Assembly: GCA_021442155.1 (NCBI GenBank)
Contig: CM038225.1
Span: 84,270,925 to 84,334,924 of the forward strand
Origin: Cymbidium sinense
Lineage: Eukaryota; Streptophyta; Magnoliopsida; Asparagales; Orchidaceae
DNA: 64,000 bases
Reading direction: 5' to 3'
Below, piece after piece: positions 22,253-33,918 of the stretch (position 1 is the stretch's first letter; each line of letters begins with the position of its first letter). A program made the translations under genes and the position numbers. The notes under the pieces are model-generated. The model was not told the origin of the DNA. It worked only from the letters and a program-made list of their open reading frames with translations, and did not search any database.

Positions 22253-23345
22253 CTATTTCTTCAAATATAGCCCATCAATTGGAAGCAATCGATGTTCCCC
22301 TTTACAATCAATAAGTTGATAAGATCCTCCATGGTAGGCCTTCTCGATGACAAAAGGGCCTTCCCAAGTGGGTTCAAACTTGCCTCCCATCTTTTGATGT
22401 ACAACAATTGGTCTCTTTAAAACTAAAATAAGCTCTCCTACTTGAAAAGCTCTAGAGCGGACTAGCATGTTATGAGCTTGAATCATATTGGCTTTGTATA
22501 ACTCGAGGTTCTAGCATGCACGTAGGTGTCTCTCCTCCAAACTGTCAAGTTCGTCTAACCTCAACTTCACATTCTGCTCTCTAGTGATTTTACTACCCAT
22601 TGCTATCCTTAGTGATGGGAGCTGAACTTCTAATGGTTGAATGGCTTCAGACCCGTACACTAGAGAAAATGGGGTGGATTGAGTTGGAGTTCTTTATATG
22701 GTGTGGTATGCCCACAAAGCTTCAACTAGCTGCTCATGCCACTGTCATTTGTTGTCATCGAGTGTCTTCTTTATTTTGTTGAATGCTTCTTCTAGGCCAT
22801 TTTCCCTAGGATAGTAGATGGTGGAGTATCTCCAATCTATATCGTGTCTCCCGGCAAAGCTATTGATCTTAGTACTATTGAATGTAGTACCATTACAGAT
22901 ATAATTCATCGAGGTACCCCGAACTTATATACGATATGGTTCCTGAAAAACTTGAGCACATGCTGAACTGAGACCTCTCTGAGTGGGATTGCCTCTGCTC
23001 ACTTGGAAGAGTAGTTGGTGGCAGCTAAGAAGAACCAATTACCCTTGGAAAAAGGAGGATTGATAGGACCCACTATGTCAGTACCCCAACAATCAAATGG
23101 CCATGAGGCCAATGTAGGATATAAAATGTTGGGTGATTGATGTAGGACCACACCGTGTACCTGACATTGATGGCATCTTCTAGCTACGTTCATCTTATCT
23201 ATGATCATCATAGGCCAGTAGTATCCTAGTCTATTGATCTTTGCTTTCATCTTCGGACTGGATTGATGCGCTCTGCATAGACCTGAATGTACCTCTGTCA
23301 TGATCTTACGGGCTTCATGTTTGTCTAATCAGCATAACCACATTT
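22253..23345 (-). pseudogene. Integrase (element B)
   Basis: Reading from 23,345 downwards. The N-terminal zinc-binding part is clear: His residues in EVHSGLCRAHQ and Cys residues in RRCHQCQVHG. The core begins with CWGTDIVGPI (first catalytic Asp). At the second Asp a one-base deletion relative to copy A shifts the frame (about 22,890-22,905), and the Glu region reads GLEEAFN (about 22,785-22,800), so the Glu codon changed to Lys in copy A is kept here. The C-terminal domain is a clean frame (22,253-22,486, 77 codons) with FQVGELILVLKRPI and FEPTWEGPFVI, typical of plant gypsy integrases, and ends at a TAG. Confidence 0.88.
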
Positions 23346-24060
23346 GATCGAAAGATCATCAGTACAAGCTACCATCCACGAGATCATAGGAGAGAGCTCT
23401 CTATTTCATCTAATGGGCTTGTGATTTCTCTTGAGGTAGTTTACCTGTATTCAAGTAGTCTATGAATGGTTGCCTCCAATCTAACTCCTTGCCTTTATTA
23501 GTAACGGCAACCTCTCCTTCAAGAGAAAGTTTCTGGATGAGTTCAGCATCAATAAGAGATAAGACTTGTCTATTTTGGACCCTTATTGGAATGGACTCAT
23601 CTTTTGGACATGCTAATTCCTTAGTGAGTTTGGCCAAAGCATCTGCTACTACATTCTCTCCTTGAGGGACCTTGTAGATGGTAACCTCAGTGATTTGGGC
23701 CAACAGCTTCATGGTATACTCGTGGTAGTGACGAAGCTTAGGTTTTAGAACCTTATAAGATCCAACAATCTGGTTGATGACCAGCTAAGAATCCTTGTAG
23801 ATGTTGATGCTTTTGACACAAAGTGTAATAGCTAACTCCAGACCGATAATCAAAGCCTCATACTCAGCTTCATTCTTGGTGCATGGATTGGAGAGATAGT
23901 TTAAGAATCTCATCACATTACAGTCTAGAGTTAAGAGAATTATTCCTACCCCTTCCTTTCCTGGAAGAGTAGATCGTGGTTCTTCTCCTTTTTGAAAGGA
24001 AGCTGAACCATCAAAGTACATCTCCTAGTGGTGATTGTCAACCTCCCCTAAGTTTATGAT
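23346..24060 (-). pseudogene. Second, archaeal-type RNase H and spacer (element B)
   Basis: Two frames (23,785-24,021 and 23,410-23,712) together match the 318-codon frame of element A. MYFDGSASF gives the first catalytic Asp in its standard context, KNEAEYEALI gives Glu, and INIYKDS gives the next Asp just before a stop. The C-terminal part (KLLAQITEVTIYKVPQ) and a spacer rich in charged residues follow. Presence of this domain upstream of integrase repeats the Tat-lineage signature seen in A. Confidence 0.85.
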
Positions 24061-24700
24061 TTATTCATCAGGTAGATCATCACTAAGCGTGGAATCAGCA
24101 GGAAGTTGGTGTGCTGCTAAGAAATATGCATGTGTTTGTCCTTTCACTGCATAGAGGGGTACGAATGTAATATCAAACTGTGAGAGAATCATGGACCAAT
24201 ACGCCAATCATCCAGATAATATCAGTCATGTCATGAGATACTGTAGTGGATTGATTCTTGAAATCAAGTTTACCTTATGAGAAAGCATATAGTGTCATAG
24301 CTTTTGGGATGCAAAGATTAAAGATAGGCAATGTTTCTTAATAGGTGGCTAGTTTGCTTAGGAATCAACATGGTAGTAGTAGAGAGTGTTCTCCTTCCCT
24401 TCGTCATTGGTTTGGGCTAACAAAGCACCAAGGGAGTCATTCAATATAGTAGTGTAGAGAATAAGTGGCTTGCCCGGGATAAGAGCTGCTAGAACTGGTG
24501 GCTTCACCAAATACTGCTTGATGTCTTCAAAAGCATGTTGGCACTTGTCATCCCACTTTAACTTTACATCCTTTTTGACAAGTGCTGAAAATGACTTGCA
24601 TCTCCTAGATAGGTTGGAGATAAAGCATCTTAGATATGCCAACCGCCCATAGAATGATCTGAGTTGGGTTAAACTTTTAGGGGGTGGCATTTCTAAGATA
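24061..24700 (-). pseudogene. RT-linked RNase H (element B)
   Basis: Matches 5,470-5,960 of element A. The frame 24,358-24,801 covers the end of the RT thumb (KSLTQLRSFYGRLAYL) and the start of RNase H (IPGKPLILYTTI, GALLAQTNDEGKENTLYY). A stop at the end (24,358) interrupts the domain; the remainder to about 24,130 is readable only in pieces. Confidence 0.8.
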
Positions 24701-25487
24701 GCTTTGATCATTTTTGGGTCTATCTCTATTCCCAGGTGTCGGACAACAAACCTAAGGAACTTCCATAAAGCTACTCCAAATGAACTCTTCAAGGAGTTCA
24801 TTTTGAGGTTAAATTATCTTAACCATTTGAAAACTACTCTCAAGTCAAAAAGATGGCCTTCCTTTTCTTTACTTTTGACTACTAGATCATCAACATAGCA
24901 CTCAAATTGATGATGATTGTGTTCATTGAAGATCTGAGTCATGGCCGGCTGATATATAGCTTCGACATTTTTAAAGCCGAAAGGCATGACCTTATTATAA
25001 TATATTTCGATCGGGGTTCAAAAAGTAGTGTTTCTTTCATCCTCAGGGACCATCTTGATTTGGTTGTAGCTAGATGACCAATCCATAAAGGAAAAAACTA
25101 CATGAGATGAGGCAATGTCCACCATTAATTCTGGTATAGGAAGTGGAATTTCATCCTCAGGACATGCCTTATTTAAGTCCCTGAAATTGACATATATGCG
25201 AATTTGGCAATTCTTTTTCTTACCCAGGTAGGGTATTTTTCTTTCCTGATAAAATTAGCATCGATCATTTTGTTGACTTCAGAAATGACCTGTTGTTTGA
25301 TTTTTAATTGCACACATCTAGGAGTTTGCTTGATAGGGTTAGCATTACGGTCTATTGCTAGTTTATGGACTGTTACATTAGGAGATAATCTGGGCATCTC
25401 TTCATAGCTCTATGCAAAGTAGTCCTTAAACTCAGTCAATAGCTTAACTTAGTCATTGGTTTCTTCTTTGTTCAATAGAGAACGAAT
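24701..25487 (-). pseudogene. Reverse transcriptase (element B)
   Basis: The polymerase core of element B. The YVDD active-site box is at 24,886-24,897 (minus strand) in the context ECYVDDLVV. Upstream, the fingers region is in the frame 25,173-25,397 (HKLAIDRNANPIKQTP). A segment corresponding to the conserved 'PTWLASVFPI' of copy A is deleted or shifted (about 25,215-25,235). Several stops lie between the pieces. All this places B as inactive but closer to a working copy than C. Confidence 0.85.
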
Positions 25488-26540
25488 CTATGTATGGCGT
25501 GGATCTTCTTTTATCCTGAGGTTGTCGATAGTTGAATGGATTTCCTCTTCAAATTTTGGAGGTGTAATTTGAAGATCAAATTTTGGAGGTGTAATTTGAA
25601 GATCATCAGGATCATCTAAAGTTTCTAAACACACCTCATAAGAGTTAGTGTGGTTTGAGAAGATCCTATCAGACTCCATATGATTGGTGACAACTAAGCA
25701 ATAACCATCATCATCGATGGGACCCACTATACCAAAACTTAGTCCTGGTCTTGATTGTGCATCCCTGCCTCTGTTGTTCCATAACTTCTAGAAATACCTT
25801 GACCTGTGCCTGAACCATGTATAAGGAATCAAACCTTTCTTTGTAAAATTATGAACACAAGGTGAGTACCAATCAAAATGTAATTCCATTAAAGCTTTAT
25901 ATAAATTATCTATAATTTCTACATCAGCTTTTGGAATTGAGGATGATGATCCCAATAGGAATCTCTTTGGCTTGACATTCATGGAAGACCTAAGGGCTTC
26001 CTTAACTACTAAACCTTCAACTTTTTGAGAAGAAAGTGAGGTTAGAGCTAAAGTTCCTAACATTTGCCTATTAATTTTACATAATCTTGATTTGAATACA
26101 TTTGTGCTTTGCTTGGAGGCTTGGTCTTCATCACTGTCTAGCTTGAGTGTCACCTCTAATGAAACCCACTAAGAGGGGTTGGCTAGTGCTCTAATCACAT
26201 GAGACTCATCCTTCGAGATGGATTTCAAGTCTATGTGAATAGCAGGAGTACTCCTATGAACTAGAACATGACCCCGATTGGCTAGCGGCCAGCCAGGGGG
26301 TCTTCCACCTCTAGAATTGCATCTGTACCTACCTCCGCCTCTGCTTGGTGGAGGTTGAGTCATCCTACCTTTATGTCTGTATGGTGGAGTGAACAGTGGG
26401 TGGAATGTAACATGCGGCTCTACCTCTTCCTTGGTGTCCCTTTCTCGCTCACTTGTACTTTCCTTTTTTTTCTTTTTATTTTTCATCTTTTTCCTTTTCT
26501 TTTGTATTTGAATTTTGACCAAGTTTGTGAGAATAGACAT
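25488..26540 (-). pseudogene. Protease-RT linker (element B)
   Basis: Three frames (25,488-25,727; 25,788-26,153; 26,169-26,540). The last begins with a Lys-rich run and Ser-Glu-Arg repeats (ESTSERERDTKEEVEPH) and continues with a Gly/Arg-rich patch (PPPSRGGGRYR). The middle frame (LALTSLSSQKVEGLVVKE) is shared with A and C. The first frame contains a 27-base tandem duplication (about 25,553-25,606) that repeats nine residues in frame. No catalytic motif is visible. Confidence 0.6.
25553..25606 (-). repeat. 27-bp in-frame tandem duplication
   Basis: Two adjacent, identical 27-base units in the linker upstream of RT, giving the residues LQITPPKFD followed by LQITPPKFE. Copies A and C have a single unit, so this is a recent private duplication in B. 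Confidence 0.85.
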
Positions 26541-27183
26541 TTTGATTTTGAGAAATATATTAAGTTACATCTTCATATATCTCTACCTCTCTAACTAAAA
26601 ATGTCTTTTCATCTCCTTTGATACAGTATTCAATTCCATCCCTTTGAAACTTGATGCACTGATGAAGGGAAGATAGAATCATCTTATTTTGGTGTATCCA
26701 AGGCATACTGAGCAAAGCAGTGAATGATGTATTCAAATTATTTATATAGAACATGGCTTCAATCTTCTAGTCACCTATTTCCAAAGGTAACACTATGGAG
26801 CCTAAAGCCCTCTCGCTCTGTTCGTTGAATCCTCTCAACATTATCTAATCTCTTTGGAATGTAGAGATATCAATCTTCTAATAGGCAAGGGTCTTTAGAA
26901 TCATAATGTTCACTGATGTACCTAGATTAACTAAAACCATAGAAAGTCTGAATCTGCCCATATCCACTGTGATGTAGAAGGGACGGTTGTGCTCCATGTC
27001 CCCCATAAGAAGGTCTTCGTCGGTGAATGTGACTCTCTGGGATTCTCTTGAATAACGTGCCTCCTCTCCAATAGCGGTCAACTGAGCTAAGCATATTTTT
27101 GGATAAAGAAGGGACTTGATTAATGATTCTCTCATCTCATTGGATAAGACAAGGGCATCATATATGCTTAGTTTTGCTGGCAA
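26541..27183 (-). pseudogene. Aspartic protease (element B)
   Basis: The N-terminal frame (26,878-27,183, 101 codons) shows FTDEDLLMGDMEHNRP and the active-site region as VNLGTSVNIM: the catalytic Asp present in copy A is Asn here, while the Gly lost in A is kept. The C-terminal part is in a separate frame (26,560-26,754) with SMPWIHQNKM, where A has GRPWIHQNKM. Comparing A and B lets the standard active-site pattern be recognised, but each copy has its own damage. Confidence 0.82.
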
Positions 27184-27870
27184 CTTTCTTAGGTGAGCGA
27201 GGACATTTTAATCAACTCTAGGCTGATCCTCCACAAGCATATCCATGGGTGGATCATCCTAAGGAGGGGCTTCTTGTTCATTGGTAGTTTTCCCTTATCT
27301 TGAGGTGCTACCCTATGAGGTAGAACCTTGCCACTACGGAGGTTAACTTCGGTGATCTCTTGTGAAAGTTTAGTGGAAAGTTCTACCTGCTCGTCAGACA
27401 CACCTACAACTTCTCTTATAGGACCCTCAGAATCAGATGATTCCAAGTCTATCTCAAGAGGTTAACCCATAGTATTCCGAAAAGGAAAGTCCATTTTTGA
27501 ATCAGAAAGAGGATGACCGGAGTTGTTATAATTATTATTAAGACTTAAAGAGTTTTCTAAAATAGTAGAGTCAGACAATAAATTAGAAGTGACACAGATG
27601 TAATTCAAACTAGCGTTCTTCCTTGATTTCTTAGATTTAGAAGGAGGTACATGGTAGAAATCTAGTAAAGTAAGTGAGGTGATGGATTTGATGTACTCAC
27701 CCACCAATACAAGATGTCTACTAGAAGAAGAGCTAGTTGAAGTGGAAATGCTGGCTGAAGTAGTAGCTGCAATGGTGCAATGGAGGCTGGGATCAGTCAG
27801 TGGTTGTGCTACTTGGCTATCCTGGGCAAGTATGGGCTGTTGCTACTGCTGCTGAGCTCCTACTTTCCCC
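27184..27870 (-). pseudogene. gag-protease spacer (element B)
   Basis: Frames at 27,462-27,707 and 27,189-27,446, matching 2,360-2,860 of element A (LLDFYHVPPSKSKKS; ITEVNLRSGKVLPHR). Rich in Ser, Asn and acidic residues; no recognised domain. A Gln-rich stretch and several stops lie at 27,720-27,870. Confidence 0.6.
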
Positions 27871-28340
27871 AAGTTATCTTTGGCAACTTACAAACCTTCC
27901 TTGATGTTGGAGGATCGAGCTACCTCAGGCACTTATAAGAAAAGTTTCTTGATTTTAGAAACAATCATTTTAGAGGTTCAAGATAAAGAGATATCCCAAC
28001 CTTCTTTTATTTTGAGAGGATCACAAGCATCCCCAAGGATTACCCTGACAGAACTAGATGGTTGTTCCACTAGATATTTCTTAAGGATAACTATAGTGCT
28101 TGACTTGTTGCTATGCTCAAGCCACTCCTTAAATTTAAAGCAATCCTCCAAAACATGGCCTAGCATGTGGTTGTAGGGGAAAAAGTTAGGATGATTACTC
28201 CTGTCCACTTCCTCAGGCTTCCTAGGCTCAGGTAGTTGAAAATTAAGTTTCTTTAAGAGGTTCTTAAAGATTTTCTTGACTACCTCCCTCTTAAATGAAT
28301 AAGTTTTGTTTAATTTATCCAAAAGAGTAGGTAGATGATA
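27871..28340 (-). pseudogene. gag zinc-knuckle region (element B)
   Basis: The frame 27,978-28,322 (114 codons) starts DKLNKTYSFKREVVKKIF and contains FFPYNHMLGHVLEDCFKFKEW. The first Cys of the CPYH motif seen in A is Phe and the His is Asn, so the metal-binding set is damaged here. It continues into EYLVEQPSS-like text shared with A. The segment before 28,322 is Pro/Tyr-rich and repetitive. Confidence 0.75.
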
Positions 28341-29480
28341 GCTACCTAGGGGCGAGTATGTGTACTACTGTTGAGAGTATGACTGAGGAGGAGGCGACGA
28401 AGGCCATGGAGGCTACTACGGTGGCAGATAGGATGGCCTAGGTGGTGGTAAAGGAGGTGGAAGCGATGGCTATGGAGCTTGAGGTCTCTTACACTAATCT
28501 ATGGTGGGTTGCTTCCCCTTGTCCAATGCTAATACTATGCCTAGCATCTTTTAAAAGGCTTTCTGCAGCTTTGGCTTTGATGATTGATCTTGAAAAAGCA
28601 AGTGGTTGGCCTCGCCTTGTAAGATAGATACCTTGCTGATTAGCTTCTCAAATGTCTGGATGGTGAAACCTTTGAGCATGAAGGCAACTGGGCCATGAAT
28701 ATTCTTTAGTAGAATTTCAATGGCATGCTGTTCAGATAGCTGTGGTTTGTATTTTATACTCAAATTGTGCCATTTAAGAATATAATCAATGAGGTACTCA
28801 CCGGGGTGTTGTTGTGTTACAACGAGATCGCCAACAGTTACCATTTGCTGAGCTCCAACAAACTTTTTAATAAAGAGTTGCTCCAACTCAGCAAAAGTCT
28901 TCACTGAATTGTTGGGGAGTTCAGTGTACCAATCAAAGGCTATGCCTGCTAAAATGTTAACAAAAAGATGGAACAATAGTGCATCGCTGCCACCATTGTT
29001 ACAATAGCTAGCCCTAAAGTGTATTATGTGTTGGCGAGGGTTCTCGCTGCCATCAAAACTCTTGAAAAAGGAGGCACAAAACCTTTAAGATATTGGATAA
29101 CACCAAATTCCTCTGGGTAGGATCTACCCTTTGGAACCAATGAACCACCTGGCTTCTCTCACTTATTGTTGAGTTTCTTTTTCTTTTTTATGCGTCTGTC
29201 CCGCCTTCCTATACAAGCTAGTTCTGCCCTGCTCTACCAAAGGTGAACTCTTAGGTTGATCCAAGACATACAGTAATTCAGGCTGACCAGTCTCCACAAT
29301 GGTAGGATGTGCTGCTCGTGCTTGAATCTGAAGTGCCAGAACTACCACTAGCAAATCTTCAAGTATCTTTCCCATTCTGTCAATCTGCTCATTCTTTTGT
29401 TTGAGTTGTTGAAGGTGGTGTTGGGTCAAATAGGCTGTATCATCCTGTTTGGCCTCAACACCTTCCAAACTCTAGTGATC
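28341..29480 (-). pseudogene. gag (capsid-like domain, element B)
   Basis: The structural protein of the particle. The frame 28,551-28,976 (141 codons) has the pattern of the plant retrotransposon gag domain: AFDWYTELPNNSVKTFAELE near the start, then LFIKKFV, and a helical stretch ending FEKLISKVSIL. A more N-terminal frame (29,163-29,468) is Gln/Glu-rich (HHLQQLKQKNEQIDRMGKI), probably a coiled-coil lead-in. Between them a frameshift occurs near 29,000-29,150. Copy A lacks this part because of its truncation. Confidence 0.82.
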
Positions 29481-31165
29481 CCGAAGGAGGGAAATCTTAG
29501 TGTCAATGATATGCACCTCTGCTAAGTCTTCCAACAAATCATCTTCATTGGGATCAAAGCTAACCTTCTCTTCTTCTAGGTTAGACTAGTCATACCCTAG
29601 GATTTTCTTCTTCTAAATGAGATATTGTGCTACGATATCATCTAGGGAGCGGTCTAATTGTGCAAGCACAAATGATGACAGCTCACCAGTAGTGGGATTA
29701 TGTTCATAGAAAAAGATACATTTGACCTCCCGTACTACCAGAATACTGATCTTGTGAGGGCTATGCTCACTGCAGGATACATGCTCATGGATGTCAACTG
29801 CCATGGGTGGAGTGCTCCTCCTTGGAGGATCTATCACCATGGGGGCAATGGAACTATATCCTTCTCCCTCTGTTGCTGCTATGTCCATGATCTGTTGAGG
29901 TGGTGGTGGTGATGGCACGACTAAGATGCTACAAGGTCACCACTCCCTCTTCACCACAACTGAAGTAGGAGGTCAAGAAGGAGAGCTCGGTCACACCTCA
30001 GTCGATGGTGTAGATGAAATGGGATCTCTTCACCACAACTGGATCACTAGTGAGGCTTTCTTTTCCATTGATGCTGCCTTCATGGCTTTAGATGGAACTA
30101 TGGAAGATGGAACCTGGACTGGTGATAGCGGATGTGGAGTGGAGTGATGTGATGGAGACAACACTGACTCTCACTATGTGGGAGATCTCCTCCCATGATG
30201 GGTAGTACCAGTCATTAGAATACTGTCAGTGTGATCAGCACGGGTAGCACATTGATTGAGGAAATCTATGAGGGTTGAGGCTATTGACTACTTGGCATAC
30301 CTTTGCTTCTCTCTACTAGTAATATGCACTAATACACAAACCTCTCTAGCCCTCTCATGATGGATATGCTTGCTCATACTACAAGGAATAATCATCATCA
30401 AATTGGAACTGGAACCGACTGGTAAGCCAACTTGGCATAGAACTATCCTGAGATTGGCATACGACCTCCTCCTATCTCTGGTAGGTGCCTCATAGTGAAC
30501 TACAGGTGGAGGTGACACTGTAATCCTCTTAATATCTTCCTCTCCATCAGATCTAGAAATAGGATGAAACTTATTTTGTGTAATCAGAGGAGAAACTACC
30601 CTGGGTGACTCCTCTACTGCAACCTAAGAGATTTCCTCCATCTCCTTTGCTATACACACATGATGTTGCTTGATCTTGCAGCTCTTATTATGATGCTAAG
30701 TTCTGCTAGGTGGAGCAGTATGGTAACTAGACCCTATCTCAAATGTAGGGGAGACTATCCCTGAAATAAGGGTAGCCTTTCCCTTGGAAGAAGGCCCGAT
30801 GTAGCACATCCGGAATGGGAACAACCTGCGCGAACCGCTATGGCTATTGTGGGAACCTCCACCTCCTTCCTCTTCAGTGAGGGAAATTTAGAATCTGATG
30901 GCATCTAAACATGGATGACTAGCTTCTGCCCAGTCACCACACTCCTACTGATGGTGGTGAGGGTTGCCCCCTCACAAGTGATCCTGGCCCCCTTGAATCC
31001 TCGACCAAAGTGTATCAGATGAGCCAAATCAGTATGTGGGAGGCTGGCCCAATCTAATGCCAAATCCATCCCAAAAAGGAAATTGAACACATACTTTTGA
31101 GCATCCATTAGCACTGTACTAAACCTTGAGAAAAAGCTGACTGAGACTAAACTGGAACTCTGCAA
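29481..31165 (-). pseudogene. Upstream ORF of element B, function unknown
   Basis: A long, interrupted coding stretch before gag. It starts at the Met at 31,165 with 86 codons containing FNFLFGMDLALDW and LIHFGRGFKGARIT, is continued by a frame at 30,288-30,518 and then by 29,613-29,918, which includes IFFYEHNPTTGELSSF and LAQLDRSLDDIV. The composition between is Ser/Pro/Val-rich. Ogre elements are known to have an additional ORF of unknown function upstream of gag; position and length fit that. I do not recognise a domain. Whether it was originally separate from gag cannot be decided from this broken copy. Confidence 0.55.
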
Positions 31166-31229
31166 TTTATTGGAAACAAACTCAAATCAAATTTTTTGTC
31201 TTAATTTTCTTTAGAATTTGAACCCACAC

Positions 31230-33240
31230 TCAACAATTTGAATATGTTAATGGGGCTCTTTGAGTTTAGGCCAGAGATTTTGAATGATTTGGAGAAGATA
31301 TTTTGAGTTTAGAATCCATTTTCAATAAATTTGTGTAAATTGAAAATAGGTTCAAATATTTTGAAGAGAGATGATTATATTGGTTCATATTTGAATTTGA
31401 TTCTTTATGTTTGAGAACCCTTTATTTAACAAATTTGTGTATGTTAAATAGAGGGTCAATTGATTTTGTTTGGGATTACTTACTTAGCAAATTTGGATAT
31501 ACTAAATGAGTTGTTTGAAAAAAAATTTCTTATTTTGCTTGTTTACCCATGATATGAATCATGTGTGAATTTGGAAATGGAATCTTTACATAGCAAATTT
31601 GTGTATGCTAATTAAAGTCCAAATGTATATTTTTTTGTTTTGAATTTGAAGAATAGGGACCTTTACTTAGCAAATTTGTGTATGATAAATAAAAATCAGA
31701 ATGTGTTTGATTTTTTTTATTTTTTTTGAAAATGGGATCTTTACTTAGCAAATTTGTGTATGCTAAATGAAAATCTGAAAGTTTTTATTTTGATTTTTGA
31801 AAAGAGGATCTTTACTTAGAAAATTTGTGTATGTTAAATAAAGTCCAAATATGTTCCATTTCTGTGATTTTTGAAAATGGGATCTTTACTTAGCAAATTT
31901 GTGTATGCTAAATGAAAATCCAAAAGTTTTTATTTTGATTTTTGAAAAGAGGATCTTTACTTAGCAAATTTGTGTATGCTAAATAAAAATCTAAATGTGT
32001 TTGATTTTTGTATTTTTGAAAAGAGAATCTTTACTTAGAAAATTTGGATATACTAAATAAAGAATCCAAATGTGTTTGATTTTTTGTGTTTCGATTTTAA
32101 AAAGAAGATCTTTACTTATCAAATTTATGTATGCTAAATAAAGAATCCAAATGTGTTTGATTTTTTGTGTTTTGATTTTATTTTAATTATTTGAAAGGAG
32201 GGATTTCTATTTAACAAGCATGGTGTGTTAAATGGAATCCAATTTATTTTTTCAATTTTCTTTTTGAGAAATGAAACTCTCATTTGACAAATTTAGTTAT
32301 GTCAAATGGAATTCCAATGTATTATGATTCTTATGATTTTTGTAAAGTATATTTCTATTTAACAAATTAGGGTATGTAAAATGGAAGTCAATCATGTTTT
32401 ATTTTTTAAGGATGAAATTTTTGTGTGTGATTATTGCTTTTGAAAAGGAGGGAATTCTAACTTAACACATGTGGAATGTGTTGAGTGGAATTTCAAATAG
32501 TGTGATTTTGTTTTGGAAATGAAACCTCCATCCAACATATTTGGATATATTGAATGAAGAGGCTTACCTTCAAATCAGTACTTTTTGAAAAGAAAGAAAT
32601 TCCAACTTCAACATATGTGAGATATATTGAATGAAATTTCAATTTTATGATTTGATTCTATTTGGAAATGAACTCTTCATTAAATAAATTTGAGTATATT
32701 GAATGAGGGTGTTCATTTTCAAATATGTACTTTTTGAAAGATGATTTTGATTTTATTTGAAAATGAAATCTTCTTTCAATAAATTTGGGCATATTGAATG
32801 AGGATGTTCATATATGCTTTTGAAAGATGATTTTGATTTTATTTGGAAATGAAATCTTCATTCAATAAATTTGGGTATATTAAATGAGGATGTTCATTTG
32901 TGATTTTTAATTGATGATTTTGACTTTATTTGGAAATGAAATCTTCATTCAATAAATTTGGGCATATTGAATGAGGATGTTCATTTGTGCTTTTTGAAAG
33001 ATGATTTTTGATTTTATTTGGAAATGAAATCTTCATTAAATAAATTTGGTTATATTGAATGAGGATGATCATTTATGATTTTTGAAAGTTGATTTTGACT
33101 TTATTAGGAAATGAAATCTTCATTCAATAAATTTGGTATATTGAATAAGGATGTTCATTTGTGAATTTTAAAAGATGATTTTGATTTTATTTGGAAATGA
33201 AATCTTCATTCAACAAATCTGGTTATATTGAATGAGGATA
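31230..33240 (-). repeat. Tandem hairpin array in the leader of element B
   Basis: More than twenty units of about 65-105 bases, each with a short inverted repeat around a nearly constant loop close to AAATTTGTGTAT. Two sub-families: one at about 31,420-32,150 with text 'gatctttacttagcaaattt', one at about 32,520-33,240 with 'gaaatcttcattcaataaat'. Perfect stems include TATTTAAC/GTTAAATA (31,423-31,450), ATTTAACA/TGTTAAAT (32,209-32,233), CATTTGAC/GTCAAATG (32,281-32,308) and CATTCAATA/TATTGAATG (32,946-32,973). It lies between the leader start and the first ORF. Tandem repeats in this part are common in Ogre-like elements; this architecture I have not seen described. Confidence 0.85.
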
Positions 33241-33722
33241 TTCATATGTGCTTTTTGTAAGATGATTCTTAACTTTGATTTTTGAAAATATCCTACATGT
33301 AATAATCTTAAAAATTGTTAGATGAGGTTGAGTTATAAAAGTTTTGTGCAAGTATTTTATTATGTGAACTTTTTTGGAAAAGTGTTTTTTGGAAAGTGAT
33401 GTTTTTATAAAGGATTTTTTTTCTTATTTGGGGAATGATCTTTTTTCTTACCATAAAGATGATAAGGAAAAAGGTCTTTAATAATCTCTTTTTATTAAAT
33501 TTTTATTTTTACCTATTGGGAGACCCAATAGGGGTTTTAGGACCTAAATGGAGTGAGGTCCTAAAACCTAAAGGATATTAGCCAGCTAAAAGATGAAGGA
33601 TAGTCTTAGATTCATATAAAGTACAAATCACTATTGATACTTGCAATGATCATTTATAGATGGTAAAATTTTAGGAAATATATATTGAAACCATTTAGAT
33701 CTGATACTCAGGTATACTGATG
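33241..33722 (-). other. Leader start of element B, primer site lost
   Basis: Matches 17,706-18,030 in reverse complement at about 33,380-33,650. Where the LTR end and primer-binding site should be (33,655-33,722) the sequence is different and shorter than in 17,580-17,725, and no TGGCGACTC word is found. A deletion with filler is the likely cause. Confidence 0.7.
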
Positions 33723-33918
33723 GGTGACATTGAGGAATGATGTACTATCTTGAGAGATAGAAGTCACCATCCTACCATGGACCTATTCACTTAATAAGGA
33801 TTCCTAAGGACAATGGGTCTTCGAATGAACTAGAGATCTTTCCCTTAGTTTTCATGGAAAAGTAAAGTAGGATTTATTTTAAACCGGGTTCATTAAGTTG
33901 CCTATGGAGGCAAGCCCC
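33723..33918 (-). repeat. Remnant of the 5' LTR of element B
   Basis: About 200 bases matching 17,385-17,580 of the LTR inverted (shared text around 'catggtaggatggtgacttct' and 'gggaaagatctct'). The rest of the LTR is missing; at 33,918/33,919 the sequence passes directly into RNase H code of element C. Confidence 0.8.

Larger units (their letters stand above)
19325..33918 (-). mobile_element. Tat/Ogre-like Ty3/gypsy retrotransposon B
   Basis: The most complete copy in the window, on the minus strand: truncated 5' LTR end (33,723-33,918), leader with tandem hairpins, an upstream ORF, gag, protease, RT, RNase H, second RNase H, integrase, 3' non-coding region and truncated 3' LTR. Its domain order and shared sequence with element A show a sister copy of the same family. 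Both LTRs are cut down and the primer-binding site has been lost by deletion near 33,655-33,722, so it cannot be mobile. Coding frames are interrupted but long stretches remain readable. Confidence 0.88.

Noticed and set aside
29700..30147. Two plus-strand frames of about 70 codons
   Set aside because: Antisense to the upstream ORF of element B; no recognisable product.
31230..33240. CRISPR-like array
   Set aside because: Units are variable, A/T-rich, without constant repeats and unique spacers, in a plant retrotransposon leader.
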